Part shown: positions 9,601-19,823 of the stretch, in pieces
How positions within the stretch are numbered: the first letter of the stretch is position 1
Layout of the letters: each line of letters begins with the position of its first letter
From: Saccoglossus kowalevskii
Taxonomy: Eukaryota; Hemichordata; Enteropneusta; Harrimaniidae
DNA: 35,172 bases
NCBI RefSeq assembly: GCF_000003605.2
Contig: NW_003122418.1
Coordinates: 2,747 to 37,918 of the forward strand
Direction of reading: 5' to 3'
Notes under the pieces: generated by a model
Seen by the model: only the letters and a program-made list of their open reading frames with translations
Database searches by the model: none
Told to the model about the DNA's origin: nothing
Made by a program: the position numbers and the translations under genes

Positions 9601-11405
9601 TTGATTCAGTGCCAGTTGTTGGCGAAGTTGACAAAATGAATCCCAGCTACACTGGGAAGCCTTTGAGAAGACGACGGAAAATGGGGAAACATGTAAACGG
9701 GACTTGTGATGGTGGGAGGGTGGAAGGAATTCAAGAAGACATTGCAGAGAGTGAAGATCAAGACTACGAATATGATTATGAAGAGGACGTTGTTTCTCGT
9801 GATACAGATGTACCCATTCATCAAAATAGTGAGGGATACCACAGCGGTAACAACAGTAGTCGTGAAAACTCAAAAACTGGCGATGTTAGAACTCTAACTG
9901 ATCCTTATATAATGGCTGGCCGTGTCAGAGAACGGGTGATTAGACAGATTGATACATCAATATATAATAAATCTGCTTGCAATCCAAAAAGAATGCATGG
10001 ATCTGCTGAGTCGAGACACAGTAGCCTAGCAACGAATGATACTCAGGAGTCTGAGTTGGGTTATGATGAGCAGGAAGAATTCTGTAAAGACGAAAATTGT
10101 AAAGTCAAGGGGAAACACAAACATACCACAACAAACAAACGCAAACAGAGTAGCATTGTTACTTTAAAAGAAGGAATGTTCGATTTACCGACAAGTCGTC
10201 GCAGTAGCTTGGTGAGTGATATTGAGACAGGTATCACTACAAGCAAATCTAGTGGAATAACCAGTTCAGCGCACAAAGGAAAGAAAAATATAAAAAACCA
10301 TGCTGTTCGAAATGTTACTGGAAAACCTGATACTAGGCGAGAGACGCTTGGAAAGCACGTATTTTCCGGTCCCGCAACAGCTGGTAGTAGGGTGACGACA
10401 TATGCGGGAATCCTAGATGAGAAAACTAACAGTTCTTCGAGTGCAAAATCTACAAAAGAACAAAATGTCAAACAACGCCCTGGACAACAAAAAGCAGTAG
10501 CTTCAAAAATTCCTAACAGCGAAAACGATTCCGAGGTCAGTAATTCTAACGATGAAGATAGTGACGATAACGACAAGGCTGGGGGGAAAGGGGTACGTCG
10601 GCGCCAAGTGATTAAGAAAACAGCCAAGCGTAACAGGAAAGTAATTAGAAAAAATCGGGTTTCCGAAACTGGACAGGGAGATCAATCAGCATCTATTACT
10701 ACATCCAGTTCCTCTGCAAATAGGCAGCGTCGTGACAGCAGTATGATGTTGGCGGAACCCATGGCTATGTCAAGTCGACCAGGCAGCTTGTCAAATGTAT
10801 ACCGGTGTAATAGCAATATAACTGATGAACAAACAAGAATGAAATATTCACGGTCGACAATTCCTTCTGACAGTATGAATGCTTCTCGCAAACGTAGTAA
10901 AGAAATCTTTGATGAACTGATGAAACGCAGTAGCACCTTACCTAAAGTACCTCAGTCTGCGGGTGAACCGCTTGAAACAACCAGAAAACGATCACCAACC
11001 AAGGAAGAACTGATACAATTAAAAAGATCAACGTCTTCAGTTAGGTACACGAATAAAACTAAAAGAGATTCAGTTACTGTTGGAAAGAGATCAGAAGCTG
11101 GAAGCAAAATTCATGGTATCAATGAGCCAAATGTGCTTGATGTCGGGTCTAGTCTAAGCGATGAGAGCTTATTTACTATGTCACCAGAAACGTCAGAAGA
11201 ATCCATATGTTCATCTGTCAGTCGGTTAAAATCAGATGTTGATCTACCAAATCTTGCTTCGCTCTCAGTTCTGGATTTCACACGTTCATACACGTTCTCG
11301 TTCTTCACTCTTCCTGAACACTACCGAGAACGAAATGAAAAGCTACAAAAAGCAGCGAACCCGAAAAATAGGAAGGTGAAAGCAGCAAAACCTAAAAAAC
11401 GATAA
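6632..11405 (+). CDS. Six-exon gene for a DGxFYP-repeat protein, family not recognised
   Basis: Exons that join in frame: 6632-6772, 7141-7266, 7508-7681, 7935-8148, 8309-8644 and 8758-11405 (stop TAA 11403-11405). Every junction has AG/GT borders; the first three introns are phase 0 and the last two phase 1, which supports one continuous frame of 1,212 codons. The start is unresolved: the first in-frame ATG in exon one is at 6713, and an upstream exon may exist. Exons 2-3 encode a compact domain (THSVPYYINDE...LHNNLEELL) with HCPRCLGHW and a later Cys, possibly metal-binding. The last exon opens with about a dozen degenerate GPDGTFYPGG-type repeats, then a long hydrophilic tail with acidic runs, Ser-rich stretches and basic clusters such as RRRQVIKKTAKRNRK that look like nuclear localisation signals. 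There is no signal peptide or membrane segment in the visible part. Function unknown. Confidence 0.88.
8806..9330 (+). other. Block of DGxFYP repeats within the large last exon
   Basis: About 12 degenerate units of 10-15 residues share the core G-[PK]-D-G-x-[FY]-[YF]-P followed by G-x-[YI]. The best units are GPDGSFYPGAYEPDGTFKP, YGPDGTFYPGE, YGPDGTFFPGG and IGPDGIFYPKGN. Two spacers interrupt the run. The spacing of glycines and aromatics suggests short beta-hairpins, as in MORN repeats, but the core differs from the MORN consensus, so I do not assign it there. Confidence 0.85.
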
Positions 11406-11509
11406 TTGCATTAATTCATTGTACTAGTAATTATATCCGTCCATTTTTACCGCTTACAATAATTCACTTTGTGTAATTGCAATCTTGTTAATTTACAATA
11501 ATTCTATTT

Positions 11510-11515
11510 AATAAA
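11510..11515 (+). terminator. Poly(A) signal AATAAA
   Basis: AATAAA lies 105 nt after the stop codon of the DGxFYP gene in AT-rich DNA. It is the nearest canonical signal and gives a short 3' UTR. Confidence 0.65.
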
Positions 11516-11630
11516 ATACAAAGCAGATAATCTTAATAGCAGTCTTCACAATCGTTCTCAATGCACGCAAATATGTCAAGTTTAGATAATTTACTAATTT
11601 ACTCTGAGGCCAATTTTCCCTCATTTCAAC

Positions 11631-11892
11631 GCAGTGGCGGCGGCGCGGGGTCGGTCGGCCCCTCGAAAAAAATGTTGGGGGCGTCGCCCTTCGAAAATCG
11701 AGCTGAGACCCTTTGTGTCAGCAAAATTTGTCGCTCAAAATGCAGGAAATAGCGTTTAAGAGGGTCTATATTTTTTTTAAATTGTGAATGGGGAGCATGC
11801 CCGGACCCCCAGGTAAGGTCGCGCCTTCGGCGCAAGGTTGTCGAGCAGATTCCCCCCCCCCCCATGCAAACATTTCGTGCCGCCGCCTCTGC
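11631..11892. mobile_element. MITE-like GC-rich element with terminal inverted repeats
   Basis: The ends are GCAGTGGCGGCGGC and GCCGCCGCCTCTGC, inverted repeats with one mismatch in 14. The 262-bp body is far more GC-rich than its surroundings and contains a C13 run and GC-rich inverted motifs such as GCGCCTTCGGCGC. It has no coding capacity. The CAGTGGCGG start recalls non-autonomous DNA transposons of the hAT type, but I could not find a matching target duplication. Confidence 0.65.
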
Positions 11893-13340
11893 AATGAGAA
11901 TGACAGCAAAACAATTGGGCTAGCATGCCAGTGTGATTCAGAATTTACCGGCGACTGACTAACTATGCCGATCCCACTTTAGGTCATTTTTTTATTATCC
12001 AGGAAACGTTCCGAGCGCCTGTGGCTAAACTTACGTAGCTCAGTCGAGTAAATCCGCCTGTTTCCTATTGGCTTGTTAGTGGACAGAAAAACTGCCGCTG
12101 ATGGCGCTCTACCCAAACAAATGAAATAAATGATGGTATGTTTAGATTCACAGTAGTGATCAGAATATTGCAATGACGCTGTCACGAGCGGTCGTCTATG
12201 ATTTATTCCCAAATACGCAGAAATAATACACTAATACAATAATAGTAGTACAAAAATGTATTTAAATGCGCAGAGCTTACATGATGCAACAACGGGTTGA
12301 CTCTGGCGCATACCTTGCATAACATTTCTACGCAATGTCTCGTTAGCGCATTAGCCCATAGATTACCATGAAGAAGCTAATGGATAGAATGGCTGTGGGG
12401 GTTGATCCATAAAAGATTGGTACAGGTTATATTGAGGGCAGTATCAATGTCACACGATTATAACCATCAAAATGTTCAATACAATGCGCATTGGCCCAAA
12501 CAAGTAAATAGCAATTGAGGAATGTGTACCTTTAAAGACAATAATTGTTTTACTGATAGTCCATTGACCATACGATATCATAGTGATATCAACAAGAGGT
12601 ACTAATCGTGTAATATATTTTTTTGGATCTATTTTTGAATAATGTTTGCTGGACATGTCAAATCAGTACTTTATTCAATATTTAGAGGGGTCAAAGTTCA
12701 CCTAGCACCTGATAATATAAATTGTGATTTCATTGGCTGAAGCCAATTGTATATTTTTATTTATGGGCATAGTTATTCTACTAAAGACATTAAATATTTT
12801 AAAATATAAAATACTTAGCACCGTCCAAAAAAGTATGGTGTCACCTGTGTTTTGACCCGATGTGAGCATATATCCAAACAAATTTGTTTTTCGTATTTAC
12901 TTCAAAATGATTTTCCTGATTTTAAACTAAAATGGTTCAAAATTATATTGATTTGCACACTGGGTGAGAATTCATGATTCAAAGTCTCAATAAATATTAA
13001 TAGTGGTAAATGTCAAGCACAAACATGACCAAATTGATGACTGGTATACCACTCAACAAGAGTCTCTCTCAGGGCGCCCTCATGTGACGGTTTGTTTTAA
13101 TTAGTGTGTTGTTTTTTTTTTTAGCAATAACGCAGTTGTAGTTCTTGGTAATAATGTAAATTGTAATAATTTTTGGGAGCCATCCATCAACCCGCAAAAT
13201 CTTACTGAGGCGCGACTTAGCGAGGGCTCTCTGTATTCCTAATTACCAAACGTAGCATATTATTTTCTCGTTTGCTATGCAAACAAGAGACTATAATATT
13301 ATTGTGTTAGCTAAATGGCATTTAGATTTAATTATTCGTT
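11893..13340. other. Intergenic stretch, nothing supported
   Basis: AT-rich sequence without a convincing reading frame, RNA gene or repeat, apart from short homopolymer runs (T11 near 13112). Confidence 0.5.
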
Positions 13341-13454
13341 TCCCGATAGAAGTAAATACGGAAACAATATTGGAATACTAAACTGAATACGAGAAATCCT
13401 ATGTCGATACAGCACTCAGCAATTGGATTATTCACTAGTGTGATGGTGCTGTTT
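13341..13454 (-). repeat. Left terminal repeat (pseudo-LTR) of the Penelope-like element
   Basis: Starts TCCCGATAGAAGTAAA and matches the reverse complement of 16364-16488 with scattered changes and one ~10-bp gap. In minus orientation it follows the ORF fragment of the left half and carries the 3' part of the hammerhead ribozyme. Confidence 0.85.
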
Positions 13455-13490
13455 CGGGTTCTTTGTTGAACCCTTCATCAGTCGGAACAG
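13400..13490 (-). ncRNA. Hammerhead ribozyme motif in the Penelope-like terminal repeat
   Basis: On the minus strand: CTGATGA (13481-13475), stem II GGGTTC/GAACCC with loop AACAAA, GAAA (13455-13452), stem III ACAGCAC paired to GTGCTGT across a ~31-nt loop, and cleavage triplet GTA ending at 13408. Stem I is short (CGA/TCG next to the core). This is the hammerhead core in the correct order. One oddity is an additional A between CTGATGA and stem II. Hammerheads are an established feature of Penelope-like terminal repeats, which agrees with the neighbouring ORF fragments. Activity has not been shown. Confidence 0.75.
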
Positions 13491-13559
13491 TACCTGACCG
13501 AATCATTCGATTTATTTAGTTTTCAGAATGTTCGACGTTATTACTTTCATTATAACAAT

Positions 13560-14370
13560 TTAGTTAAAATTGAAAGTAGTTCTTCGATGTTGTTGAGATT
13601 GTTTATTGCGCATTAAATATTTGATACGAATTTAAGTTCTCCTAGATAGCATGGACATGTCTCTGAGCAAAGTGTGATAGGTTGGCTTAGGCGGGGTTGG
13701 TATAAATTTGAGTCCGTTGCCAAGGGCAATGACCTCTGTTGGGGTCAGAATTCTACTCGAAAAATTCCGAATAAAACTTGAAATCAACCGAGCTTGATCA
13801 GCCAATCGTTTATTTTTATCCAGTTTAGCATTGTATTTCTTTATTCGTTAGCATCTTGCAATGTGTTTCTTACGTGAGAAGTGTCTATTGCGTTTCCTGT
13901 TATTGATTGTATGGACAAAGTCCGTAGTAATAACGGTAGTTCTCTTTTTGGAGGATGCGGTGGACCTAAAAAAGGTCGTTTGGTTTGTGTGCCGAAGCAC
14001 TGGTTTATTTAAGGCTAGAAGTGCGTTTTCTGCCCTTTCGGAGGTCCTGCATTCTTTTTCTCGATTGTTTGAGGAATTGCCTCAGTTTTCCAAAAAACAG
14101 AGCCTGATGTTCTTCTCCAGCCAGGCGTTTGCAAACGCTTCCTTCTCATCCTTTACTAGAATGGCCTGAAATTGTTCCAGATGTGTCGGTAAATAAATGT
14201 CCAGTAGTTTAGTGCACTGTTCAGAAGCCTGGTTTGAGATAAGTTCACATTTTTGTAGGAATGCCGTAGACGGCTTCAAACCAGGTATAATGGTTTTCTT
14301 TGAAACTAAAACCCTTTGGAATTTATTCTGATAATGAAAATCCATGTATCGACTAGATCTGATTAACAAT
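13560..14370 (-). pseudogene. Penelope-like ORF, N-terminal fragment
   Basis: Read on the minus strand from 14369, the frame carries MLIRSSRYMDFHYQNKFQRV and continues through frame changes to RILTPTEVIALGNGLKFIPT (about 13752-13690), the conserved N-terminal block of Penelope-like ORFs (LT..E..LL.kGL.FiPTP). A stop follows in LSRRT*IRIK and the fragment ends before the DKG domain. It runs directly into the left terminal repeat, so the middle and RT portions of this copy are deleted. Confidence 0.75.
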
Positions 14371-14879
14371 AGACCATTCAGTACGGTAAAGCTTAGATAA
14401 AGATTTTACCTTGCCCTTAATTGCAGAGAAGAGAGCGTCTGGTAAACATTTTTGTGCTGGCGTTGGTGCAGAATTTCTACAGGTTGGCTGTCTGTAGTCA
14501 GGTCGAGCATATGCGTATCAAACACCACATCGAAATCTTCGATAGTGCTGATTTCTTCTGCTGTAGACGTGACGGGATTGGAATAGATAATGATGTTTCT
14601 GATGGTCTTATTAATAATAGGATCGACCGGCAGAGCAAAATATTGCTACTATGTTATAGGATAGTCGTGATCCTCGGGCTATTGGTCAATAAATAAGCAT
14701 CAATATTTCAAAACGATAATAAAAATGGCTCGGATTGTGCTAGTTGAAAGTTCGTTTAACAACGAATAAAGGAAAGGGAAGTGCTAAAAATAAGAAAGGA
14801 GCATAGAACGTAAGTCCGAGATGTATAGTAAAGAAAGGACATGGTTGTTTTTTTAAAAAGCGGGAAAAATCAACAGTAG

Positions 14880-16360
14880 CCTCGAAAATTACATTGAGGC
14901 AACCAAAGTTGAGATATCCAAAATTACTACCAATAAACCCAAACAAAACATGAATTCTGCCGAAAGGGCGGCAATAAATAGACTACATCATGATAACACA
15001 ATTGTAATAAAACCATTCGACAAAGGTGGAATTGCAATCATGAATACAACTAAACAACGAGCAATACTATACTAAAATTATATATAATTATATATACTAT
15101 AGTTACAGCTAATTTGGTCCATGAGCTCGTTATAGAAATGTACAATCTGGAATTAATCGATTACGACACGTATACATATACAGACCCATTTAACTACAAA
15201 GTTATAACGCCCCGTTGGTATTTACTGCCTAAAGTACACAAACCACCACCAGAGGGCAGTATATTCGTCAGTAGACCAATAATCAGTCGGTAGTTGCTCT
15301 GGTCCGACAGAGAAAATATCAGAATTGATTGACCACTTTTTAATTCCGTTCGTTAAAAGGCAATATACCTACATCAAAGATACTACTGATTTTATTAACA
15401 AAATCGAAAATATACAAGTATCTGATAATAACGTCCTAGTAACCGTGAATGTCGTATCAATGTATACTAATACTGTTCACGAAGAAGCGATCCGAGCAAC
15501 CGCTAATGCAATTACAATCACAGTGATAGTCCTTTGAAACCACCAGCTTTGGAATATATAATTGAAATTCTTGAAATCATTCTGAAAAGAAACACATTCG
15601 AGTTTAATAATGAATATTATACCCAAACATGTGGAGCTAGCATGGGATCACCGTCTCCACCTAAGATTGCTGACATTACATTCCTACTGGAAAACCAAAT
15701 TTTACTACTTGGTGCTCGATATATTAAAACTTGGTATCGTTTTCGACATGACATCTTCATGGTGTTCAAAAGTACCGTACTTGAATTACACAAATTTGTT
15801 CAGGAAGCCAATATGCTTCATAACAAATACCGGCTCACATTTGAATACTCCATACTTCCATGATCTGAATTTATTAAACGTGAAAACGCACACCAAGACA
15901 ACGGAAATGTTTGAATATTTGAAACGTAATTTCTGTGATCCTACATCAGTATTCAAACGATTTGCTAAAGGCGAAACCATTCGGTATGCTCGAAAATGTA
16001 ATAATCTAAACGTATATATAAACGTAATCTATTTAGTGAAAAATTGCGTTAAAAGAGATTACACAGATAACGATATCGAAAGATATTCTTCAATTAATGA
16101 ACATGACAATCGTATCTCACGTACATGTATTTACATGAATCAATGCATAATAATGAAGGGCAAACAATATATAATAGGATCTAAGCTCAAAAGAGCCCTA
16201 TTAAAAAACTGATCAGTTACTCGTTAACATTTTTCCAAACCCTCCACTTATTGCATTTCGTAGAAATACTAACTTGAAAGATAGACTTACAAGTTTCACT
16301 CTACGTACTGACAAACTCGTGACAAACGACACACCAAACGACGAAGAATTACTATTTTAA
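14880..16360 (+). pseudogene. Penelope-like reverse transcriptase, degenerate
   Basis: Plus-strand motifs appear in family order: IVIKPFDKGGIAIMN (near 15000-15045), WYLLPKVHKPP (15213-15250), SRPIISR then PTEKISELIDHFLIPF, VTVNVVSMYTNT (motif A region, 15440-15475), CGASMGSPSPP (motif B, 15630-15665), WYRFRHDIFMVF (motif C, ~15730-15765) and a late FRRNTNLKDRLTSF block (~16255-16300). The expected Y-x-D-D of motif C reads FRHD, so the first catalytic Asp has become His. Stops and at least two frameshifts break the frame. It ends in EELLF followed by the right terminal repeat, with no GIY-YIG domain. Confidence 0.88.
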
Positions 16361-16363
16361 CTA

Positions 16364-16488
16364 AAAACAGCACCATCACACTAGTGTATAATCCAATTAC
16401 GGATAAATTTGAGTGCTGTATCGACATAGGCTTTCTTCGTATTCAGTTTCGTATTCCATTATTGTTTTCATGTTTACTTCTATCGGGA
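16364..16488 (+). repeat. Right terminal repeat (pseudo-LTR) of the Penelope-like element
   Basis: Inverted copy of 13341-13454. It keeps stem III, the GTA cleavage triplet and the downstream stem I strand of the hammerhead, but the CTGATGA core and stem II are replaced by unrelated sequence, so this copy cannot fold as a ribozyme alone. Confidence 0.85.
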
Positions 16489-16602
16489 CCACACCTGAAA
16501 TATTTTAACACGGAATAATACATCTGTTACGTAGTTAGTGAGCTAATGCAATACTGCCCTGAGTCGGTGAGATGTTCGTCAATCCACCACCGCCATCGAT
16601 AT

Positions 16603-16691
16603 GAGTCACTTTAGTCCTATTGCTTAATATAGTTATAAAAACGGTAATATTCGCATACTTCAGCCTACGTTTCCGGGGACTAAAGTGACTC
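16603..16691. repeat. Perfect 15-bp inverted repeat with 59-bp loop
   Basis: GAGTCACTTTAGTCC (16603-16617) is exactly matched by its reverse complement GGACTAAAGTGACTC (16677-16691). The loop is AT-rich. It could be a very short MITE or a regulatory palindrome; no flanking duplication was seen. Confidence 0.7.
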
Positions 16692-17324
16692 CATAAGGAC
16701 GAGTCATATTCTGGTCACGTGACCATACACCATTCCTTCCCCCCCCCCCCCACCCCGTAGCCATAACCAGCTTTACAGCATGCAGCCAGGACAGTTCGAG
16801 AGCGCTTGTTAAAAACAGCCGTAGTACAAAAAACTGCATAGAAGTCAAAAAAGGGGAAGCCATTTCATTGCCTCCAGCAGCTTATTTTTTATGGAATTGG
16901 AAATAAGGATAGGGCCACAATTGTGATACGCACTCTCTAGATGGCGCTGTTCAATTCAACAGCTGAAAGCCCTGCTGAAAGCTTGCTCGAATGATTTTGA
17001 ACATGGAAACGAGCGACTTATTGCCACGCTATAGAGCTGAGCATTGCTCATATTCTTTATCTAACATGTAAGACCGCCATCGACGGACTGAATTAAGCCT
17101 GTTATGTCAATTATCGATTTAAATTATCGTACATAAATTACCAACCGCCCCGCTACAATCGAGCTCGCTCACGAAGTGGGTCGAAATCATGGCCGTTCTT
17201 CACAGTACGTTGAGTTCGGTGAGCAATAATGCGATAGTCAATCGAACAAGCAAAATGCATTACCACTATTAGTCAGTTATAACTGATATGTATAAAAATT
17301 TTAGATTCAGTATTCTTCTCAGCG

Positions 17325-17412
17325 CCTTCGATAGCTCAGTTGGTAGAGCGGAGGACTGTAGTGGAATGCCATAGTAATCCTTAGGTCACTGGTTCGAATC
17401 CGGTTCGAAGGA
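17325..17412 (+). tRNA. tRNA-Tyr(GUA) with a 15-nt intron
   Basis: CCTTCGA opens the acceptor stem and TCGAAGG plus A73 close it. The D arm TAGCTCAGTTGGTAGAGC and T loop TTCGAAT are canonical. The anticodon GTA is at 17358-17360, and the intron 17362-17376 sits one base 3' of the anticodon, the standard place for nuclear tRNA introns. All stems pair once the intron is removed (73-nt mature form). A TTTT pol III terminator lies at 17424-17427. The intron presence fits eukaryotic tRNA-Tyr genes, which nearly always have one. Confidence 0.97.
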
Positions 17413-17423
17413 GGTTGCAACTC

Positions 17424-17427
17424 TTTT
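17424..17427 (+). terminator. Pol III terminator of tRNA-Tyr
   Basis: TTTT run 12 nt after the discriminator base. Confidence 0.8.
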
Positions 17428-17814
17428 ATCATCATATTTTTTTTACTTTTGTTTAACATGAACTTTTTTATCGTGTATATTTCGCGACATGAGAATTATG
17501 TGATATTTTTTTTATCGTCATATGTTATTTTTATTTGATATTTTCCATTTCAGACGTTCGGGAATGTGTTACTGGCATACCATACACGTACTGAAATCAC
17601 AACAATCACATTTTAGAAGCCTAAATAAAAAACGAAATTCGCTGAATCTATCAAATTATTATTTTTAAGTCAATATATAGGTTAATATAAGTGTCGTTAT
17701 ATAATGTAATATGAGACTATGTCCCCGGAGACTGTCTTTAACGAATCACGTGGAAACCAAACAAAACAAACGCCGAAAACAGGGTTTTGCCTTGACGGGT
17801 TTACATGTGTTTGA

Positions 17815-18075
17815 TTTGAATGGGGTCTGTTTGCAGTGGTTTGATTTAGGCAGGTATCTGTTTTACACAGGATTCGATCTAGACAGATTTCTGTTTTACA
17901 CGTGGCTTGGCTTATATTTCTGCTTGATAATAGTTCGATTTAAAAAGGGGTCTGAATGACAGGTTAGACAGCGGTTTCTGTTTTAGACAGGGGTTTGGTT
18001 TAATCAGATTTCTGCTTTAGACACGGTTCGATTCAGACAGGATTCTGGTTTAGACAGGGGTTCGGTTAGTCGAAA
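17815..18075. repeat. Degenerate 16-17 bp minisatellite
   Basis: Repeated phrases such as TCTGTTTTACACAG, TTCGATCTAGACAG, TCTGTTTTAGACAGG and TCTGGTTTAGACAGG recur every 16-17 bp, each unit ending near AGACAGG. Units alternate between a TCTG start and a TTCGA/TTTGA start, giving a weak 33-bp dimer. The open frames here are by-products of the repeat. Confidence 0.75.
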
Positions 18076-18079
18076 TTTG

Positions 18080-18775
18080 AAGCCACAGTTAGGCAACAAC
18101 CAACAGCCAACTTCTAGTACCATAGACACGTATAGAAACAAGAGAACTGGTGATGGTTGTAGAACCATAACTGCCTCAGCTCAAAGATTGTTATGTAATA
18201 CAGGGGAATGTGAAGGGAAATGTATTCTAATGTTATCTCTGTGTAATTTACAATATATCTGCATTAACCTTCACTTTGAAGGACAATATGGGAGTTGACT
18301 TAAATGACTGGTAGAAGCAATGGACACATTGTGGGATATCAAAATATGGATGATAAACAGCAAGTGATATTTCCAGAGATGTAGTTGGAATTTAAGCAAA
18401 GGAGTGGCCTATTAATCCATGAAACATACTCACACATATCCGTACATATCCTGTTTTATTGTGTGTGGACAAAGCTGTCATGCACACAATCAGAAAAATA
18501 TGTTATTACTGTAAATAATTATGAACAATAAAAACTGAAATTTAGAAACACTATGAACAATTAATAAGGAAAATATGTGATTTGCTGTACAGCTTCCAGA
18601 AAATTATTACAAGTCCCGGAAGTGCATACGAGTCATCAAAACATACAGTTTGGTGACAGTTGGGAATGATACCAAGATTTAACAATTTCATGAAAACATT
18701 GCAATGTTCACATGAAACACATGAAACGGATGTGCATTGGTCAAATTTTGTATAGTTTCAATGAGCACCTGTATA
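18080..18775. other. Intergenic stretch, nothing supported
   Basis: AT-rich sequence with only short open frames and no recognisable motif. Confidence 0.45.
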
Positions 18776-18869
18776 TATTTTGACAATAAAACCCTCATTC
18801 ACATTGTGTTTATTTTTTATTAATTTTTTTTTTATTACTTCCTTATTAGTGTATTAATACTGTATACTT

Positions 18870-18946
18870 TTACTAATATCTGTAACCATTGCCACTCTCT
18901 CCAGGGAGTGAGTAAGTGTTAATAAATAAATAAAAAATAAATAAGA
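18870..18946 (+). mobile_element. LINE- or SINE-like 3' tail: hairpin plus AATAAATA repeats
   Basis: CACTCTCTCCAGGGAGTG forms a short hairpin and is followed by a run of AATA-type repeats. A 3' hairpin with a microsatellite tail is typical of CR1/L2-type non-LTR elements and their SINEs. No coding remnant was found upstream, so the assignment is tentative. Confidence 0.4.
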
Positions 18947-19599
18947 TAGTAACAAGTAAGTGTATAAACCCGAATGAAAAATCCGGAGTCACGGCAAATA
19001 CTTCTAGCGAGTCACCCCTCTAAAAACGTCATTACTGTACCAATGACATTGCACTTCCATAAAGCAGCAGTTTCCATCTTCAAATAACCTTGATACCCTG
19101 GCGAAGCATGTCTATTGTTTCACAACGACTGTCCCAAGGGATTTTCGTCCTCTCAATTTCTCAAGATAAACGTCCCAAGGTTGTAAGTTTTGTTTACTAG
19201 AAGGACATGTCTTTTGGCAACATTTCTTGTATTAATTTTCATTGCACAAAAAAGTAGCAAATACTGTTACTGAAGCACAGAATTTGCATGATTTTTTCTC
19301 TCCGGTCATTCACGCAAACTGCAAACGAAGTCTTTTACCTCATCCATAGTTGTTGACACTTTGCAACCGCCTTGTATTGTGACGTATTTTGACCCCGGAT
19401 TCTGACCTTGCATTCTGGCTACATTTACTGCCCTTTAATACCACTTCAATTTCCTTTCATTATTTCATCCAGATTCCACGATATTTAATATTTAAAACCA
19501 ACCTTCATTTCAAAGTCACTCTAGTTATCACTTTTCTAAAAATATTTTACTGATCAAAAGACTTTCCACTCCCATCATGCAATCCCCCATAGTACTTCC

Positions 19600-19725
19600 G
19601 GAAACACAGAGGCGATCGCCAACATATCTATAAATAACCTCGCTCTCAGGAGCTGAGGAATAACGCCAGGCGCCCTCTCCACGTTGATTGGTCACGTTGA
19701 TTGGTCACAACGCGGTCACGTGGTG
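19600..19725 (-). promoter_or_regulatory. Promoter-like cluster: tandem CCAAT, E-box, TATA
   Basis: On the minus strand, CACGTG (19717-19722) is followed by two CCAAT boxes (19700-19704 and 19687-19691) within a directly repeated 13-mer, CACGTTGATTGGT on the plus strand. A TATA-like TTATTTATAG follows about 50 bp downstream (19623-19637). CCGGAAGT-type ETS sequence lies beyond, near 19600. Spacing fits a minus-strand start near 19600, but no exon was recognised downstream, so the product, if any, is unknown. Confidence 0.4.
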
Positions 19726-19823
19726 ATGACTAAAACTGAAAAAACAAACTCGAAGTCAATACAGAAAGTCCAGTGACCTTGATGCATTGTGCACAGTTGT
19801 AGTGTTCATCAAACAAAAACATG

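Larger units (their letters stand above)
13341..16488. mobile_element. Rearranged Penelope-like retroelement, two fragments head to head
   Basis: Inverted repeats of about 114 and 125 bp bound the element (13341-13454 and 16364-16488). Between them the left half encodes, on the minus strand, the N-terminal part of a Penelope-like ORF, and the right half encodes, on the plus strand, its reverse transcriptase. Each half runs outward into its own terminal repeat, so this is two copies joined head to head rather than one simple insertion. Both halves have frame breaks. No GIY-YIG endonuclease motif was seen. No target duplication was found at the outer edges. Confidence 0.85.

Noticed and set aside
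8832-10936. Several long minus-strand frames, up to 188 codons
   Set aside because: They lie opposite the large last exon of the DGxFYP gene and reflect its codon composition.
13861-14169. 102-codon plus-strand frame in the left Penelope half
   Set aside because: Antisense to the N-terminal fragment; no recognised domain.
17711-17959. 82-codon frame rich in repeated FDLxRxLFYT
   Set aside because: It is the translation of the minisatellite, not a protein repeat under selection.
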